A stretch of DNA of 64,000 nt from Citrobacter amalonaticus. Lineage in GTDB: Bacteria; Pseudomonadota; Gammaproteobacteria; Enterobacterales; Enterobacteriaceae. Every line of letters begins with the position of its first letter. Positions within the stretch are counted from its first letter, which is position 1. The DNA lies in the NCBI RefSeq assembly GCF_002918555.1, contig NZ_PQMB01000006.1:62001-126000 (forward strand), written 5' to 3'. This document shows positions 45,184-54,625 of the stretch, piece by piece. The translations under genes were made by a program, and so were the position numbers. Below the pieces are notes generated by a model that made no database searches, was not told where the DNA came from, and saw nothing but the letters and a program-made list of their open reading frames with translations.

Positions 45184-46386
45184 ATGAATCAGGCATTTAT
45201 CTGCGATGCGATACGTACGCCATTTGGTCGTTTCGGCGGGGCGCTGGCAAGTGTCCGTACTGATGATCTGGCGGCGATCCCTCTGAAGGCGCTGCTTGCA
45301 CGTAACCCTGGTCTTAATCCGGCGCTGATTGATGATGTGATCTACGGCTGCGCAAATCAGGCGGGAGAAGATAATCGCAACGTGGCGCGTATGGCGCTGT
45401 TGCTGGCAGGGCTGCCTGAATGCGTACCGGGCAGCACCGTCAACCGTCTGTGTGGATCCAGTCTGGATGCCATCGGCGTGGCGGCGAGGGCGATAAAAAG
45501 CGGCGAAACACAGTTGATGATTGCGGGTGGGGTGGAGAGCATGTCGCGCGCACCGTTTGTCATGGGGAAAGCGGAAAGCCCCTACAGTCGCAGTATGCAA
45601 ATAGAAGATACCACCATTGGCTGGCGCTTTATTAATGCACAAATGAAAGCGCTTTATGGCGTGGATTCAATGCCGGAAACGGCAGAAAACGTGGCGCAGG
45701 AGTTCGGTATCAGCCGCGCCAGTCAGGACGCTTTTGCCCTGCGTAGCCAGCAGCGCACCCTGCTGGCACAGGAGCGCGGCGTATTTAATGCTGAGCTGAC
45801 TCCCGTATCCGTCACACAACGAAAGGGCGATCCTCTGCTGTTTACCCGGGATGAACACCCACGGGCAACCTCCAGTGAGGCGCTGGCACGACTGAAAAGC
45901 GTGGTGCGGCCAGAGGGGACGGTGACCGCCGGGAATGCTTCCGGCGTGAATGACGGGGCGTGTGCGTTGCTACTCGCCAGCGAACGGGCGATGGCGCAAA
46001 ACGATTTGCACCCACTTGCGCGTATTGTCGGCGTGGCAACGGCTGGCGTGGCACCGCGGATCATGGGGTTTGGCCCGGCGCCCGCGATTCGTAAAGTCCT
46101 GGCCCAGACCGGACTCACTCTGGCAGAGATGGACGTTATCGAACTGAATGAAGCGTTTGCCGCACAAGCGCTGGCGGTGATGCGCGATCTGGGGCTGCCG
46201 GACGATGCCCCACAGGTGAATCCCAATGGCGGGGCCATCGCTCTGGGGCATCCGCTTGGCGCTTCTGGTGGACGTCTGGCAATGACGGCGGCATATCAGC
46301 TACAGCGGATCGGGGGGCGTTATGGGCTTTGCACGATGTGCATTGGCGTCGGGCAGGGGATTGCGCTGATTATCGAGAGAGTTTAA
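45184..46386 (+). CDS. pcaF: PcaF, 3-oxoadipyl-CoA thiolase
   Basis: 400-residue thiolase cleaving 3-oxoadipyl-CoA to acetyl-CoA and succinyl-CoA. The acylated cysteine is Cys90 in VNRLCGSSLDA. The His of GGAIALGHPLGASGGR and Cys386 in CTMCIGVGQG complete the active site. Very close in sequence to known PcaF/PaaJ enzymes. Last step of the pathway, feeding the TCA cycle. Confidence 0.94.
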   Translation: MNQAFICDAIRTPFGRFGGALASVRTDDLAAIPLKALLARNPGLNPALIDDVIYGCANQAGEDNRNVARMALLLAGLPECVPGSTVNRLCGSSLDAIGVAARAIKSGETQLMIAGGVESMSRAPFVMGKAESPYSRSMQIEDTTIGWRFINAQMKALYGVDSMPETAENVAQEFGISRASQDAFALRSQQRTLLAQERGVFNAELTPVSVTQRKGDPLLFTRDEHPRATSSEALARLKSVVRPEGTVTAGNASGVNDGACALLLASERAMAQNDLHPLARIVGVATAGVAPRIMGFGPAPAIRKVLAQTGLTLAEMDVIELNEAFAAQALAVMRDLGLPDDAPQVNPNGGAIALGHPLGASGGRLAMTAAYQLQRIGGRYGLCTMCIGVGQGIALIIERV

Positions 46387-46395
46387 GGAGAATTA

Positions 46396-47748
46396 ATGAC
46401 TTTGTTCACCCCGCTGATGCGCGGCTCTGCGTTAACGGAACCCTTTTCCGACAGCAATTTGGTGCAGAAAATGCTCGATTTCGAGGCGGCGCTTGCATGT
46501 GCCCAGGCCGAATGCGGCGTTATTCCGCCTTTGGCCGTCGCGCCAATAGCCAGCGCCAGCCGCGTCGAAAATATAGACATGACGGCGCTGGCTGATTCGG
46601 CCTCTTACGCGGGAAACCTGGCGATTCCGCTGGTGAAACAATTAACCGCGCAGGTCAGGCTGGTGGACGAAGAGGCCGCGCGTTATGTGCACTGGGGAGC
46701 GACCAGTCAGGATGTGATTGATACGGGAACGATCCTGCAACTACGCGAGGCGCTGGCTGGCACGCAGGGCCAACTCTCCCGATTAATCGATACCTTTGCT
46801 GAACAGGCGGCGCGTTACCAGCAGACGGTGATGCCGGGCAGAACCTGGATGCAGCAGGCGCTGCCGGTAACGTGGGGTCTGAAACTGGCCGGTACGCTCG
46901 ATGCGTTACTGCGCTGGCAGACGCGTCTGCAACAACTGCTGCCGCGTCTGATGGTTTTACAGTTTGGCGGTGCTGCCGGAACCCTCGCTTCATTAAAAGA
47001 AGACGCCTTGCCGGTGGCGGAGAAACTGGCGCAGGCGCTGGGGTTAGCGTTGCCGGACACGCCGTGGCATACCCAGCGCGACCGTCTGCTTGAGGTGGGA
47101 GCCTGGTATGCGGGCGTTGGCGGAACGCTGGCAAAATTTGCGCAGGATTTTTCTCTGTTAATGCAAACGGAAGTGGCAGAGGTCAGTGAAGCGGATGCCC
47201 CCGGGCGGGGGGGATCTTCTGCGATGCCGCATAAACGTAACCCGGTCAGCTGCGCCTCGATTCTGACAGCGATGCAGCGTACGCCAGGATTGATGACAAC
47301 GTTATACAGCTGTCAGCTTCAGCAACACGAGCGCGCATTGGGCGGCTGGCAGGCTGAATGGGAGGTCTTGCCGGAGATTATCATGCTGGTGGGACATGCG
47401 ATGGAGCAGACGCAGCACCTGACGCAACATATGCAGGTTTTCCCGGACAAAATGCGTGAGAATCTGGATATCACCCGCGGACTGATGATGGCGGAATCGG
47501 TCACCCTGGCGCTTGCGGCGTTTATCGGTAAGGCGGATGCTCACCATGTGCTGGAATCGCTCTGTCGGCGGTCTGTTGAAGAGAATACACCGTTGCAGAT
47601 GATGCTGGTGAACGAACCTCGCGTCACAGACTATCTCACCATTTCACAGATAGCCCGGCTCCTTGATCCGACCGGGGCTACGGGCAGCGCCGGGATTTTT
47701 GTCGAACGCGTATTGTCCCGCTATAAGGAACACCGGTATGGATCTTAA
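46396..47748 (+). CDS. pcaB: PcaB, 3-carboxy-cis,cis-muconate cycloisomerase
   Basis: 450-residue member of the fumarase/argininosuccinate lyase superfamily, converting 3-carboxymuconate to 4-carboxymuconolactone. Signature blocks are VHWGATSQDVIDTG, GGAAGTLASL and GSSAMPHKRNPVSC. GGAGAATT precedes the ATG. It overlaps pcaD by 11 bases. Confidence 0.94.
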   Translation: MTLFTPLMRGSALTEPFSDSNLVQKMLDFEAALACAQAECGVIPPLAVAPIASASRVENIDMTALADSASYAGNLAIPLVKQLTAQVRLVDEEAARYVHWGATSQDVIDTGTILQLREALAGTQGQLSRLIDTFAEQAARYQQTVMPGRTWMQQALPVTWGLKLAGTLDALLRWQTRLQQLLPRLMVLQFGGAAGTLASLKEDALPVAEKLAQALGLALPDTPWHTQRDRLLEVGAWYAGVGGTLAKFAQDFSLLMQTEVAEVSEADAPGRGGSSAMPHKRNPVSCASILTAMQRTPGLMTTLYSCQLQQHERALGGWQAEWEVLPEIIMLVGHAMEQTQHLTQHMQVFPDKMRENLDITRGLMMAESVTLALAAFIGKADAHHVLESLCRRSVEENTPLQMMLVNEPRVTDYLTISQIARLLDPTGATGSAGIFVERVLSRYKEHRYGS

Positions 47749-48502
47749 TTATCGTATTGACGGACCAGAACGTGCGCCCGCAGTGGTCTTATCCAATTCT
47801 CTGGGGACCACGTTGTCGATGTGGGAGCCTCAGTTACAAACGCTGTGCGCCCGGTTTCGGGTTGTTCGCTACGACACCCATGGGCACGGGAAGACGCGAA
47901 AAACGGATAGCACGAGTCTCGAACAACTGGGGCAGGATGTGACCGATTTACTGGACCATCTGGAGATTGAAAAAGCGCATTTCTGTGGCATATCGATGGG
48001 CGGACTGACCGGATTGTGGCTGGCGCGTCACCAGTCGCAGCGGATGTTAAGCGTGACGGTGATAAACAGCGCCGCCAGAATCGGTAATGAAACAGGGTGG
48101 CTTGACAGGGCGAAAATGGTGCGTGAACAGGGGATGGAGGGGATTGCCGCAAGCGCGCCGGAGCGCTGGTTTACTCCGGCATTTCGCCTCTCATCACCGC
48201 AGACCGTCGCCACGCTCTGTACGCAACTCAATGAAACCTCAGCTGAAGGCTACGCCGCCTGCTGTGAGGCGCTGGCGAAGGCCGATTTGCGCGACGAGTT
48301 AACGGAAATTACGCTGCCGGTATTATTGATTGCCGGTGAGGACGATCCGGTCACCACCGTTGCTGATGCGCAGTTCATGCACCAGCGTATTTCTGGCTCG
48401 TCGCTGGTGACCGTCGGGGCATCGCATTTGTCATCGCTTGAAGCACCAGACGCCGTGAATGCGGCACTATTCCATTTTTTAGGAGGACAGCATGCAGGAT
48501 GA
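47738..48502 (+). CDS. pcaD: PcaD, 3-oxoadipate enol-lactonase
   Basis: 254-residue alpha/beta hydrolase that opens 3-oxoadipate enol-lactone. The nucleophile elbow is CGISMGGLTG (Ser86); the oxyanion region is LSNSLGTTLSMWEPQ; the acid is in AGEDDPVT and the base in GASHLSSLE. The ATG 47738 lies inside the pcaB end. The last 11 bases overlap pcaC. pcaC is separate, not fused as in some actinobacteria. Confidence 0.93.
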   Translation: MDLNYRIDGPERAPAVVLSNSLGTTLSMWEPQLQTLCARFRVVRYDTHGHGKTRKTDSTSLEQLGQDVTDLLDHLEIEKAHFCGISMGGLTGLWLARHQSQRMLSVTVINSAARIGNETGWLDRAKMVREQGMEGIAASAPERWFTPAFRLSSPQTVATLCTQLNETSAEGYAACCEALAKADLRDELTEITLPVLLIAGEDDPVTTVADAQFMHQRISGSSLVTVGASHLSSLEAPDAVNAALFHFLGGQHAG

Positions 48503-48887
48503 AGAACGCTATCAGCAGGGAATGGCCGTGCGACGCAGTGTCCTGGGTGACGCGCATGTTGATCGCACGGTGCAGAATCTGACGCCTTTAAATGAAGAGT
48601 TTCAGGATTTTATTACCCGCTATGCGTGGGGCGATATCTGGAGTCGTCCGGGCCTGGATCGCCACACCCGTAGCCTGATCACCATTGCGATGCTAATTGC
48701 CCTGAACCGGGAAGCTGAGCTGAAGATGCACCTGAATGCCGCCTTCAATAACGGCGTGACGCGTGAGGAGTTGAAAGAACTGATTATGCACTCTGCGCTT
48801 TATTGCGGGTTACCGGCAGCGAATGCCACGCTGCACCTGGCCCGGCAGGTGTTTGATGAAAGAGACGCCGCAGGACAATCGTGTTAA
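48492..48887 (+). CDS. pcaC: PcaC, 4-carboxymuconolactone decarboxylase
   Basis: 131-residue AhpD-like decarboxylase. Conserved blocks are YAWGDIWSRPGLDRHTRSLI, LNREAELKMHLNAAFNNGVT and IMHSALYCGLPAANATLH. Last gene of the operon. It starts at ATG 48492 inside pcaD, with AGGAGGA upstream. 56 bases separate it from the convergent aminotransferase gene. Confidence 0.93.
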   Translation: MQDEERYQQGMAVRRSVLGDAHVDRTVQNLTPLNEEFQDFITRYAWGDIWSRPGLDRHTRSLITIAMLIALNREAELKMHLNAAFNNGVTREELKELIMHSALYCGLPAANATLHLARQVFDERDAAGQSC

Positions 48888-48902
48888 GCAGCAAGAGGGT
48901 CA

Positions 48903-48934
48903 GGACGCGCAGGTTACTGATAAACCTGGCGTCC
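48903..48934. terminator. Hairpin between pcaC and the aminotransferase gene
   Basis: GGACGC-GCAGGTT pairs with AAACCTG-GCGTCC, one bulge, loop about 6 bases. Lies between convergent stops; little T-tract. Confidence 0.6.
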
Positions 48935-48942
48935 ACATAACG

Positions 48943-50127
48943 CTATACCCAGCCTTTTTCTCTGAACATTTTCAGGACGATCACAAACTGCATCATCTCC
49001 TGCGGAGTCCCCAGCGTCAGACGGTTCCATCCCACCGCCGGTGGGAATTCTCTACCGACAAAAACATGATGTTCCTTCATCCGTTGCTGATAAGTTTTAA
49101 CCTCTCCCGGTACTTTGTGGAAAATAAAGTTTGCCTGAGAGGGCAGGTATTCCAGCTTCAGTTCATCTAACGCATCGGTCACAATTTTTCGCGCTGTATT
49201 TGTGGATGAAAGACTGTTGGCAAGAAACTCACGATCTTCCAGTGAGGCAATAGCAGCGATGGCACCGGCCATGTTGGTATTGTCTAACGACATAAACGCC
49301 TCTATGTCCGCGAGGGTATCGGCATGCGCAACCGCATATCCGATCCGCAATCCTGCCAGCGCATAAATTTTAGAGAACGTTCTGGTCACAATGACGTTTT
49401 TATGGCCCTGCTTAACCAGATCTACAGCGCTTTTGAAATCAGGATGGGTGACAAATTCTGCGTACGCTTCATCCATGATAAACCAGGTATCACCGGATGC
49501 GGAGGTGACCCACGATGCGAGCTGGCTGGATGAGGTGATGGTGGCTGTGGGGTTATTGGGGTTACACAGATAGACCACGGAAACACCGTCAAAGCGCGCA
49601 ACCGCCTGCTTCAGGCTGGCGATATCAAATTCAAGTTTGTCCGTAAGCGCGACTTTGACGACGTTGACGCCCAGCGAGGCGGCATACAGCTCTGCGTAAT
49701 TGAAGGTCGGGTCCGGCACGACCACCTGTGCGGCTTTACCCGCCTTTTGCGCGTGGAAGACGGCCATCTGGACCGAAGCCTGAATAGACTCTGACGAACC
49801 GTTACCCAGGGAGATCTGTCCTGGCTCGACCTGATGCTGATGGGCGATTTTGCCAATTAATGTTTCTCTGGCCGCGTCAGGGTACCGATTCATCTGCGAA
49901 AGCGCATCCACAATAGCCTGTCTGGCCGCAGGAGACATCCCCGCCGCGTTCTCGTTGAAATTGAGCAGCAGCGGATGAGATTCGCCTGGGGGAGAAAGCG
50001 GGGTGACGCTCCCGGTCGTGGCTATTGTCTGCGCCTGGCTGGCGTTGGCGGTTCCCGTCAGGAAACGGCCCAGGGTCAGGCCGCCCAAAAGCAATCCTGA
50101 GGATTTGAGTAGTGTTCTCCGGTCCAT
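48943..50127 (-). CDS. Class I/II (HisC-like) aminotransferase with a Tat signal peptide
   Basis: 394-residue PLP-dependent aminotransferase. The N-terminus MDRRTLLKSSGLLLGGLTLG has a twin-arginine motif (RRTLLK) and a hydrophobic stretch, with a cleavage site near ANAS-QA. It should therefore be exported folded to the periplasm. The catalytic part is histidinol-phosphate aminotransferase-like: NFNENAAGMSP, CNPNNPTATI, MDEAYAEF, and the PLP lysine Lys253 in TRTFSKIYALAGLRIGY. Substrate unknown. ATG 50127 has AAGGAC upstream. No partner gene is nearby; it is the only member of its transcription unit. Confidence 0.88.
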   Translation of the reverse strand: MDRRTLLKSSGLLLGGLTLGRFLTGTANASQAQTIATTGSVTPLSPPGESHPLLLNFNENAAGMSPAARQAIVDALSQMNRYPDAARETLIGKIAHQHQVEPGQISLGNGSSESIQASVQMAVFHAQKAGKAAQVVVPDPTFNYAELYAASLGVNVVKVALTDKLEFDIASLKQAVARFDGVSVVYLCNPNNPTATITSSSQLASWVTSASGDTWFIMDEAYAEFVTHPDFKSAVDLVKQGHKNVIVTRTFSKIYALAGLRIGYAVAHADTLADIEAFMSLDNTNMAGAIAAIASLEDREFLANSLSSTNTARKIVTDALDELKLEYLPSQANFIFHKVPGEVKTYQQRMKEHHVFVGREFPPAVGWNRLTLGTPQEMMQFVIVLKMFREKGWV

Positions 50128-50227
50128 GAAAAAGTCCTTAAATGAATGGTTATCTATAAATTATGCAAATCCATTCAAAACTACCGCTTTTGTGATGTCA
50201 TGTAAATATCGGAAAGCTGCACGAACT

Positions 50228-51460
50228 TCAGGCGGCGAGCACCCGGTTCCTGCCATTATTTTTGGCCCTGTATAAGGCATCATCCACCCGCTTAAACAGT
50301 TCATCGAGGTTCTCATCGGGTTCATGATGAGCGACGCCGATACTGACGGTGAAGCGGGGAAGCCCCTGGATGCACATTTTCGCGACGGCGGCGCGAACGG
50401 ACTCGGCAAGATCGAGCGCGATATCCAGCGTGGTACGGGGGAGCAGCAATACAAACTCCTCACCGCCCCAGCGGAATACCAGGTCACCCTCGCGCGCGCA
50501 CTGCTCCAGAGTCCGGGATAAGGCGCAAAGCACCTCATCCCCCTTCAGATGGCCATAGAGATCGTTAATGCCTTTAAAGCGATCGGTATCAACCAGCAGC
50601 AGACAGTAGTCCTGCGATGACATCAGCCGCTGCGGATCCCCAGGTTCTGCCAGCTGGTAAAACTGTCGCCGGTTGAGTAATCCGGTCAGGGCATCCTGCA
50701 TCGCTGCACGCCCCAGCTCCTGCTCAAGTCGCTTCTGCTCGGTGATATCATGGATAATGCAAAGCATCAGCCGATCGCCATAAATTTCAATGGGACCGGC
50801 GTAGGTCTGCACGTGGCGGGTCGTACCATCTGCAATTTTGTGAATGAAATTTAAGGGCTTATGCCCACCGGGCAGACGCGCGATCTCATGCATAACGGGC
50901 ATAATATTCCGTCCTGACATGTTGATTTCCCAGGTATGCTTCTGACACATCGTTTCATGGTCGTAGCCATAAAAATTCAGGGCGGCGAGATTGGCGTCTA
51001 CAATCAGGCCGTCTCTGGACGGGTCGATCAGTAACATCGGTGCGGAGTTGGTGAGGAAGAAGCGAGCATAAAATCCCTGCTTTTTACGCTGATAATTTGT
51101 TGAGCGGCTGGCTTTAAGTCCCTGCGCCGGAGGGGTTTCAATACCTTCAAACAGAATAACCTCGCCGTAAGGCGACAACATTTTAACCGACAGCTTGCAG
51201 GTCAGAGCGGCCTCCTGCGTACCGCGAAATACCGTCAGAATTTCAACGATATCCCGGTGGTTGCGCAGATCGATTAGATAATTCGACAAGTTAGCCTGCG
51301 CATGGGCGGAGAATAATCCGTTTCTGAGATGGCAAAAGGTGGCGTCCTGGGCTAACGCGCGTGCGGCGGCATTGGCAAAAAGGACTTCTTCCATTCCTGG
51401 AATAACGACCCAGACGGGGAGGGTTAAAAGATCTAACGCATTCAGGTGGTGTGTAGTCAT
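50228..51460 (-). CDS. dgcM: DgcM (YdaM), diguanylate cyclase controlling curli expression
   Basis: 410-residue cytoplasmic protein. A PAS-type region is around MLLIDPSRDGLIVDANLAAL, followed by a PAC block (TWEINMSGRNIMPV). The C-terminal GGDEF domain carries the active motif RWGGEEFVLLLPR and a conserved YGHLKGDEV helix. In E. coli it makes c-di-GMP and activates MlrA at csgD. ATG 51460 follows AGAGGATAACTG. The McaS sRNA elsewhere in this window acts on the same csgD target. Confidence 0.95.
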   Translation of the reverse strand: MTTHHLNALDLLTLPVWVVIPGMEEVLFANAAARALAQDATFCHLRNGLFSAHAQANLSNYLIDLRNHRDIVEILTVFRGTQEAALTCKLSVKMLSPYGEVILFEGIETPPAQGLKASRSTNYQRKKQGFYARFFLTNSAPMLLIDPSRDGLIVDANLAALNFYGYDHETMCQKHTWEINMSGRNIMPVMHEIARLPGGHKPLNFIHKIADGTTRHVQTYAGPIEIYGDRLMLCIIHDITEQKRLEQELGRAAMQDALTGLLNRRQFYQLAEPGDPQRLMSSQDYCLLLVDTDRFKGINDLYGHLKGDEVLCALSRTLEQCAREGDLVFRWGGEEFVLLLPRTTLDIALDLAESVRAAVAKMCIQGLPRFTVSIGVAHHEPDENLDELFKRVDDALYRAKNNGRNRVLAA

Positions 51461-51861
51461 CAGTTATCCTCTTTTATAATGTCATAGTGTATTACCCGGG
51501 CGTCATTGACGCAGGATGAAATCTGAGCCTGTGCGGTGAAGGAAGAAAAATTAGCTGAGGTTAGTGTGGCTAATGTTAGTGTTAGAGATGCTTATTATTG
51601 TAGTCAAAATTAAAACCGCTGCGAAATAGTGTCTTGCTGCTTAACGGGGCGGAAGAGAAATGTCACAAATCTTATGTTAATAAAGGCTGTTACTGAAATT
51701 AATGAGTGACTTAAGTTAAATTTTTACTTTATTATTCAGCGTAAAGTGAAACTTCTTCATTCTCTTATTGAATCATAAAATGCGTCTAAAAAGAGATGGA
51801 AAAGTGCATTTCAGATGCTATAAAAATAATACCCTTCTGATACATTTTTCGCAGGTTAAAA
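51461..51861. other. AT-rich promoter region between dgcM and the chemoreceptor
   Basis: About 400 bases without a gene. Regulation of both divergent genes must lie here. No convincing sigma-28 (TAAAGTTT / GCCGATAA) or other motif was recognised. The right half is very AT-rich (51680-51780). Confidence 0.4.
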
Positions 51862-53004
51862 ATGTTAAAAAACATAAGCGTCAGAACGTTTATTATTCTG
51901 TTTATGGTTATGGTTTTTATTGTTCTGAACGTTGTGCAATGGCTTCTTTCTGTTGAATTTAAGTCAGTGCTTTTTCTTAATATTATCTATCTCGTTTCAA
52001 TATTATTTCTCTGGCTGTATATGACAATATATCTTGTCACACCGATCAATACCGTTAAAAAGAGCATTGAGGAGGTTACCTCCGGTAACCTGGCGATTAA
52101 AATTCCGGAATTTGGTAATAACTGTGCCGGAAGACTTATCCCAGGGATCAACAGCTTATCCAGCAATATTTCGACACTGGTCAGTGAGATCCGCAATTCG
52201 TCACAAACCGCGATGACGCTTTCTGAGCAGTTGGCCGCACGCAGCGCGGAACTGTCGGTGAAAACGGAGCAACAATCTGCCTCATTGATCCAGACGGCTG
52301 CCAGTATGGAGGAGATGGCCGCCAGCACGGGTAATAATGCTCATAATACTCGTCTGGCAAGTATTCAGGCAGAAACCGCAACCCAGAATGCTCGCAAAGG
52401 CGGCGAGCTCATGGGGCAGGTGTCTACGAATATGCGATCCATTACCGAATGCGCAGCGCAAATGACGGAAATTATTTCCCTGATTGACGGGATTGCGTTT
52501 CAGACAAATATACTGGCGTTAAATGCGGCAGTCGAAGCGGCACGGGCAGGGGATCACGGTAAAGGTTTTTCTGTTGTCGCAGCAGAGGTGAGGAATCTTG
52601 CCCGTCGCAGCGCCGATGCAGCAAAAAATATAAAATCGTTAATCGACGTTACTCATCAAAATGTTCGGCAAGGGGCTGCGATAGTCAGCGAAACGGAAAA
52701 AAATATGCAGGGTATTGTTGAGGGTTCTGGTCAGCTAAGTCAGCTAATCGGCGATATATCCTCTGCCACCCAGGAGCAGGAAAAGGGCATAAATCAGATT
52801 ACGCAGGCGCTGAGTGAACTGGAAAAAGTCACCCAAAGTAATGCGCTTATGGTTGATGAATTGTCGGGCTCATCGGACGTGCTGAAGGCGCAGGTTGTCG
52901 ACCTGCAAACAAAAACAAATAAATTCAGGTTAAGTGACACGCTGACCGTAGATCATCAGGAAAGCGTTCCTCGTTCGTTACCCGTTATTCGCCACTCCTT
53001 CTGA
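51862..53004 (+). CDS. Methyl-accepting chemotaxis protein without a periplasmic domain
   Basis: 380-residue receptor. Two membrane spans (about 9-29 and 36-57) are separated by only a few residues, so there is essentially no ligand-binding domain outside. A HAMP region (VTPINTVKKSIEEVTSGNLA) is followed by the signalling domain with hairpin tip core SLIDGIAFQTNILALNAAVE and RNLARRSADAAKNIK. No NWETF-type pentapeptide occurs at the C-terminus. It may sense internal cues or membrane energy. It is placed between dgcM and zntB, and Salmonella has a chemoreceptor gene beside zntB, as I recall. The ribosome site is weak. Confidence 0.85.
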   Translation: MLKNISVRTFIILFMVMVFIVLNVVQWLLSVEFKSVLFLNIIYLVSILFLWLYMTIYLVTPINTVKKSIEEVTSGNLAIKIPEFGNNCAGRLIPGINSLSSNISTLVSEIRNSSQTAMTLSEQLAARSAELSVKTEQQSASLIQTAASMEEMAASTGNNAHNTRLASIQAETATQNARKGGELMGQVSTNMRSITECAAQMTEIISLIDGIAFQTNILALNAAVEAARAGDHGKGFSVVAAEVRNLARRSADAAKNIKSLIDVTHQNVRQGAAIVSETEKNMQGIVEGSGQLSQLIGDISSATQEQEKGINQITQALSELEKVTQSNALMVDELSGSSDVLKAQVVDLQTKTNKFRLSDTLTVDHQESVPRSLPVIRHSF

Positions 53005-53132
53005 CACTGTTTTGTGCGCCGATCTTGTCGGCGCTTTTCTTTATTATCCACCTGCTTTTCTGAATCATTTCAGCGTAATGGGAAAATGAGATATTGCTTA
53101 ACACGAGCCGAAAGCTAGACTATCCAGGATAG

Positions 53133-54137
<1,005 letters not shown>

Positions 54138-54183
54138 AAAATGACCTTTTTATGGATTTTCATGGGTGAAAACGCGGTAAAAT

Positions 54184-54197
54184 TTGAGCAAAGTCAA
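54184..54197 (+). promoter_or_regulatory. FNR box for FnrS
   Basis: TTGAGCAAAGTCAA fits TTGAT-N4-ATCAA with two differences. Its centre is about 42 bases before the fnrS start, the class II activation distance. Confidence 0.75.
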
Positions 54198-54232
54198 TAA
54201 ATCATCTACCCATTAGGAGCAATATCACTCTC

Positions 54233-54354
54233 GCAGGTGAATGCAACGTCAAGCGATGGGCGTTGCGCTCCATATTGTCTTACTTCCTTTTTTGAATTAC
54301 TGCATAGCACAATTGATTCGTACGACGCCGACTTAGATGAGTCGGCTTTTTTTT
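54233..54354 (+). ncRNA. fnrS: FnrS, FNR-activated small RNA
   Basis: 122 bases nearly identical to E. coli FnrS. The 5' region begins GCAGGTGAATGCAACG, the seed region CAAGCGATGGGCG is followed by GTTGCGC, and GCCGACT/AGTCGGC forms a terminator hairpin ending in a T-run at 54346-54354. FnrS is made without oxygen and represses aerobic genes such as sodB and maeA through Hfq. The only clear difference is within the terminator loop. Confidence 0.95.
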
Positions 54355-54413
54355 TGCCTGTCGCTTCTGAGCGTCTACCCTGATAAGGGTAGCCTGAGAT
54401 ACCGGAGGGTAAA

Positions 54414-54596
54414 ATGAACAGTCTGTTAATCTTGTTGCCGTTGCAAATGTTGCAATCCGATTCTGTACCGTCTGACCCGGTGCCCATTCCCAATCCCATC
54501 CCACGTCCACAGCCGATGCCCGATCCGCCACAGGAGGATGAACCGATTAAATTGTCGCATCGCAGGCTCAGATCTGCGAGGATACGCGCCTGCTGA
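54414..54596 (+). CDS. Small proline-rich protein of unknown function
   Basis: 60-residue ORF with a strong GGAGGG site seven bases upstream of ATG 54414. The N-terminus is hydrophobic (MNSLLILLPLQML). The middle is proline-rich (PVPIPNPIPRPQPMPDPP), followed by a basic tail KLSHRRLRSARIRAC. It lies between fnrS and dbpA, where E. coli may have a similar short ORF (ynaL, uncertain). Whether it is membrane-inserted or exported is unclear. The strong ribosome site and amino acid bias favour a real gene. Confidence 0.6.
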   Translation: MNSLLILLPLQMLQSDSVPSDPVPIPNPIPRPQPMPDPPQEDEPIKLSHRRLRSARIRAC

Positions 54597-54625
54597 CTGT
54601 GAGTCGTTTACCGCGAGAATAAATT

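Noticed and set aside
51480-51860. Sigma-28 flagellar promoter before the chemoreceptor
   Set aside because: No -35/-10 pair close enough to TAAAGTTT and GCCGATAA with 11-base spacing was found.
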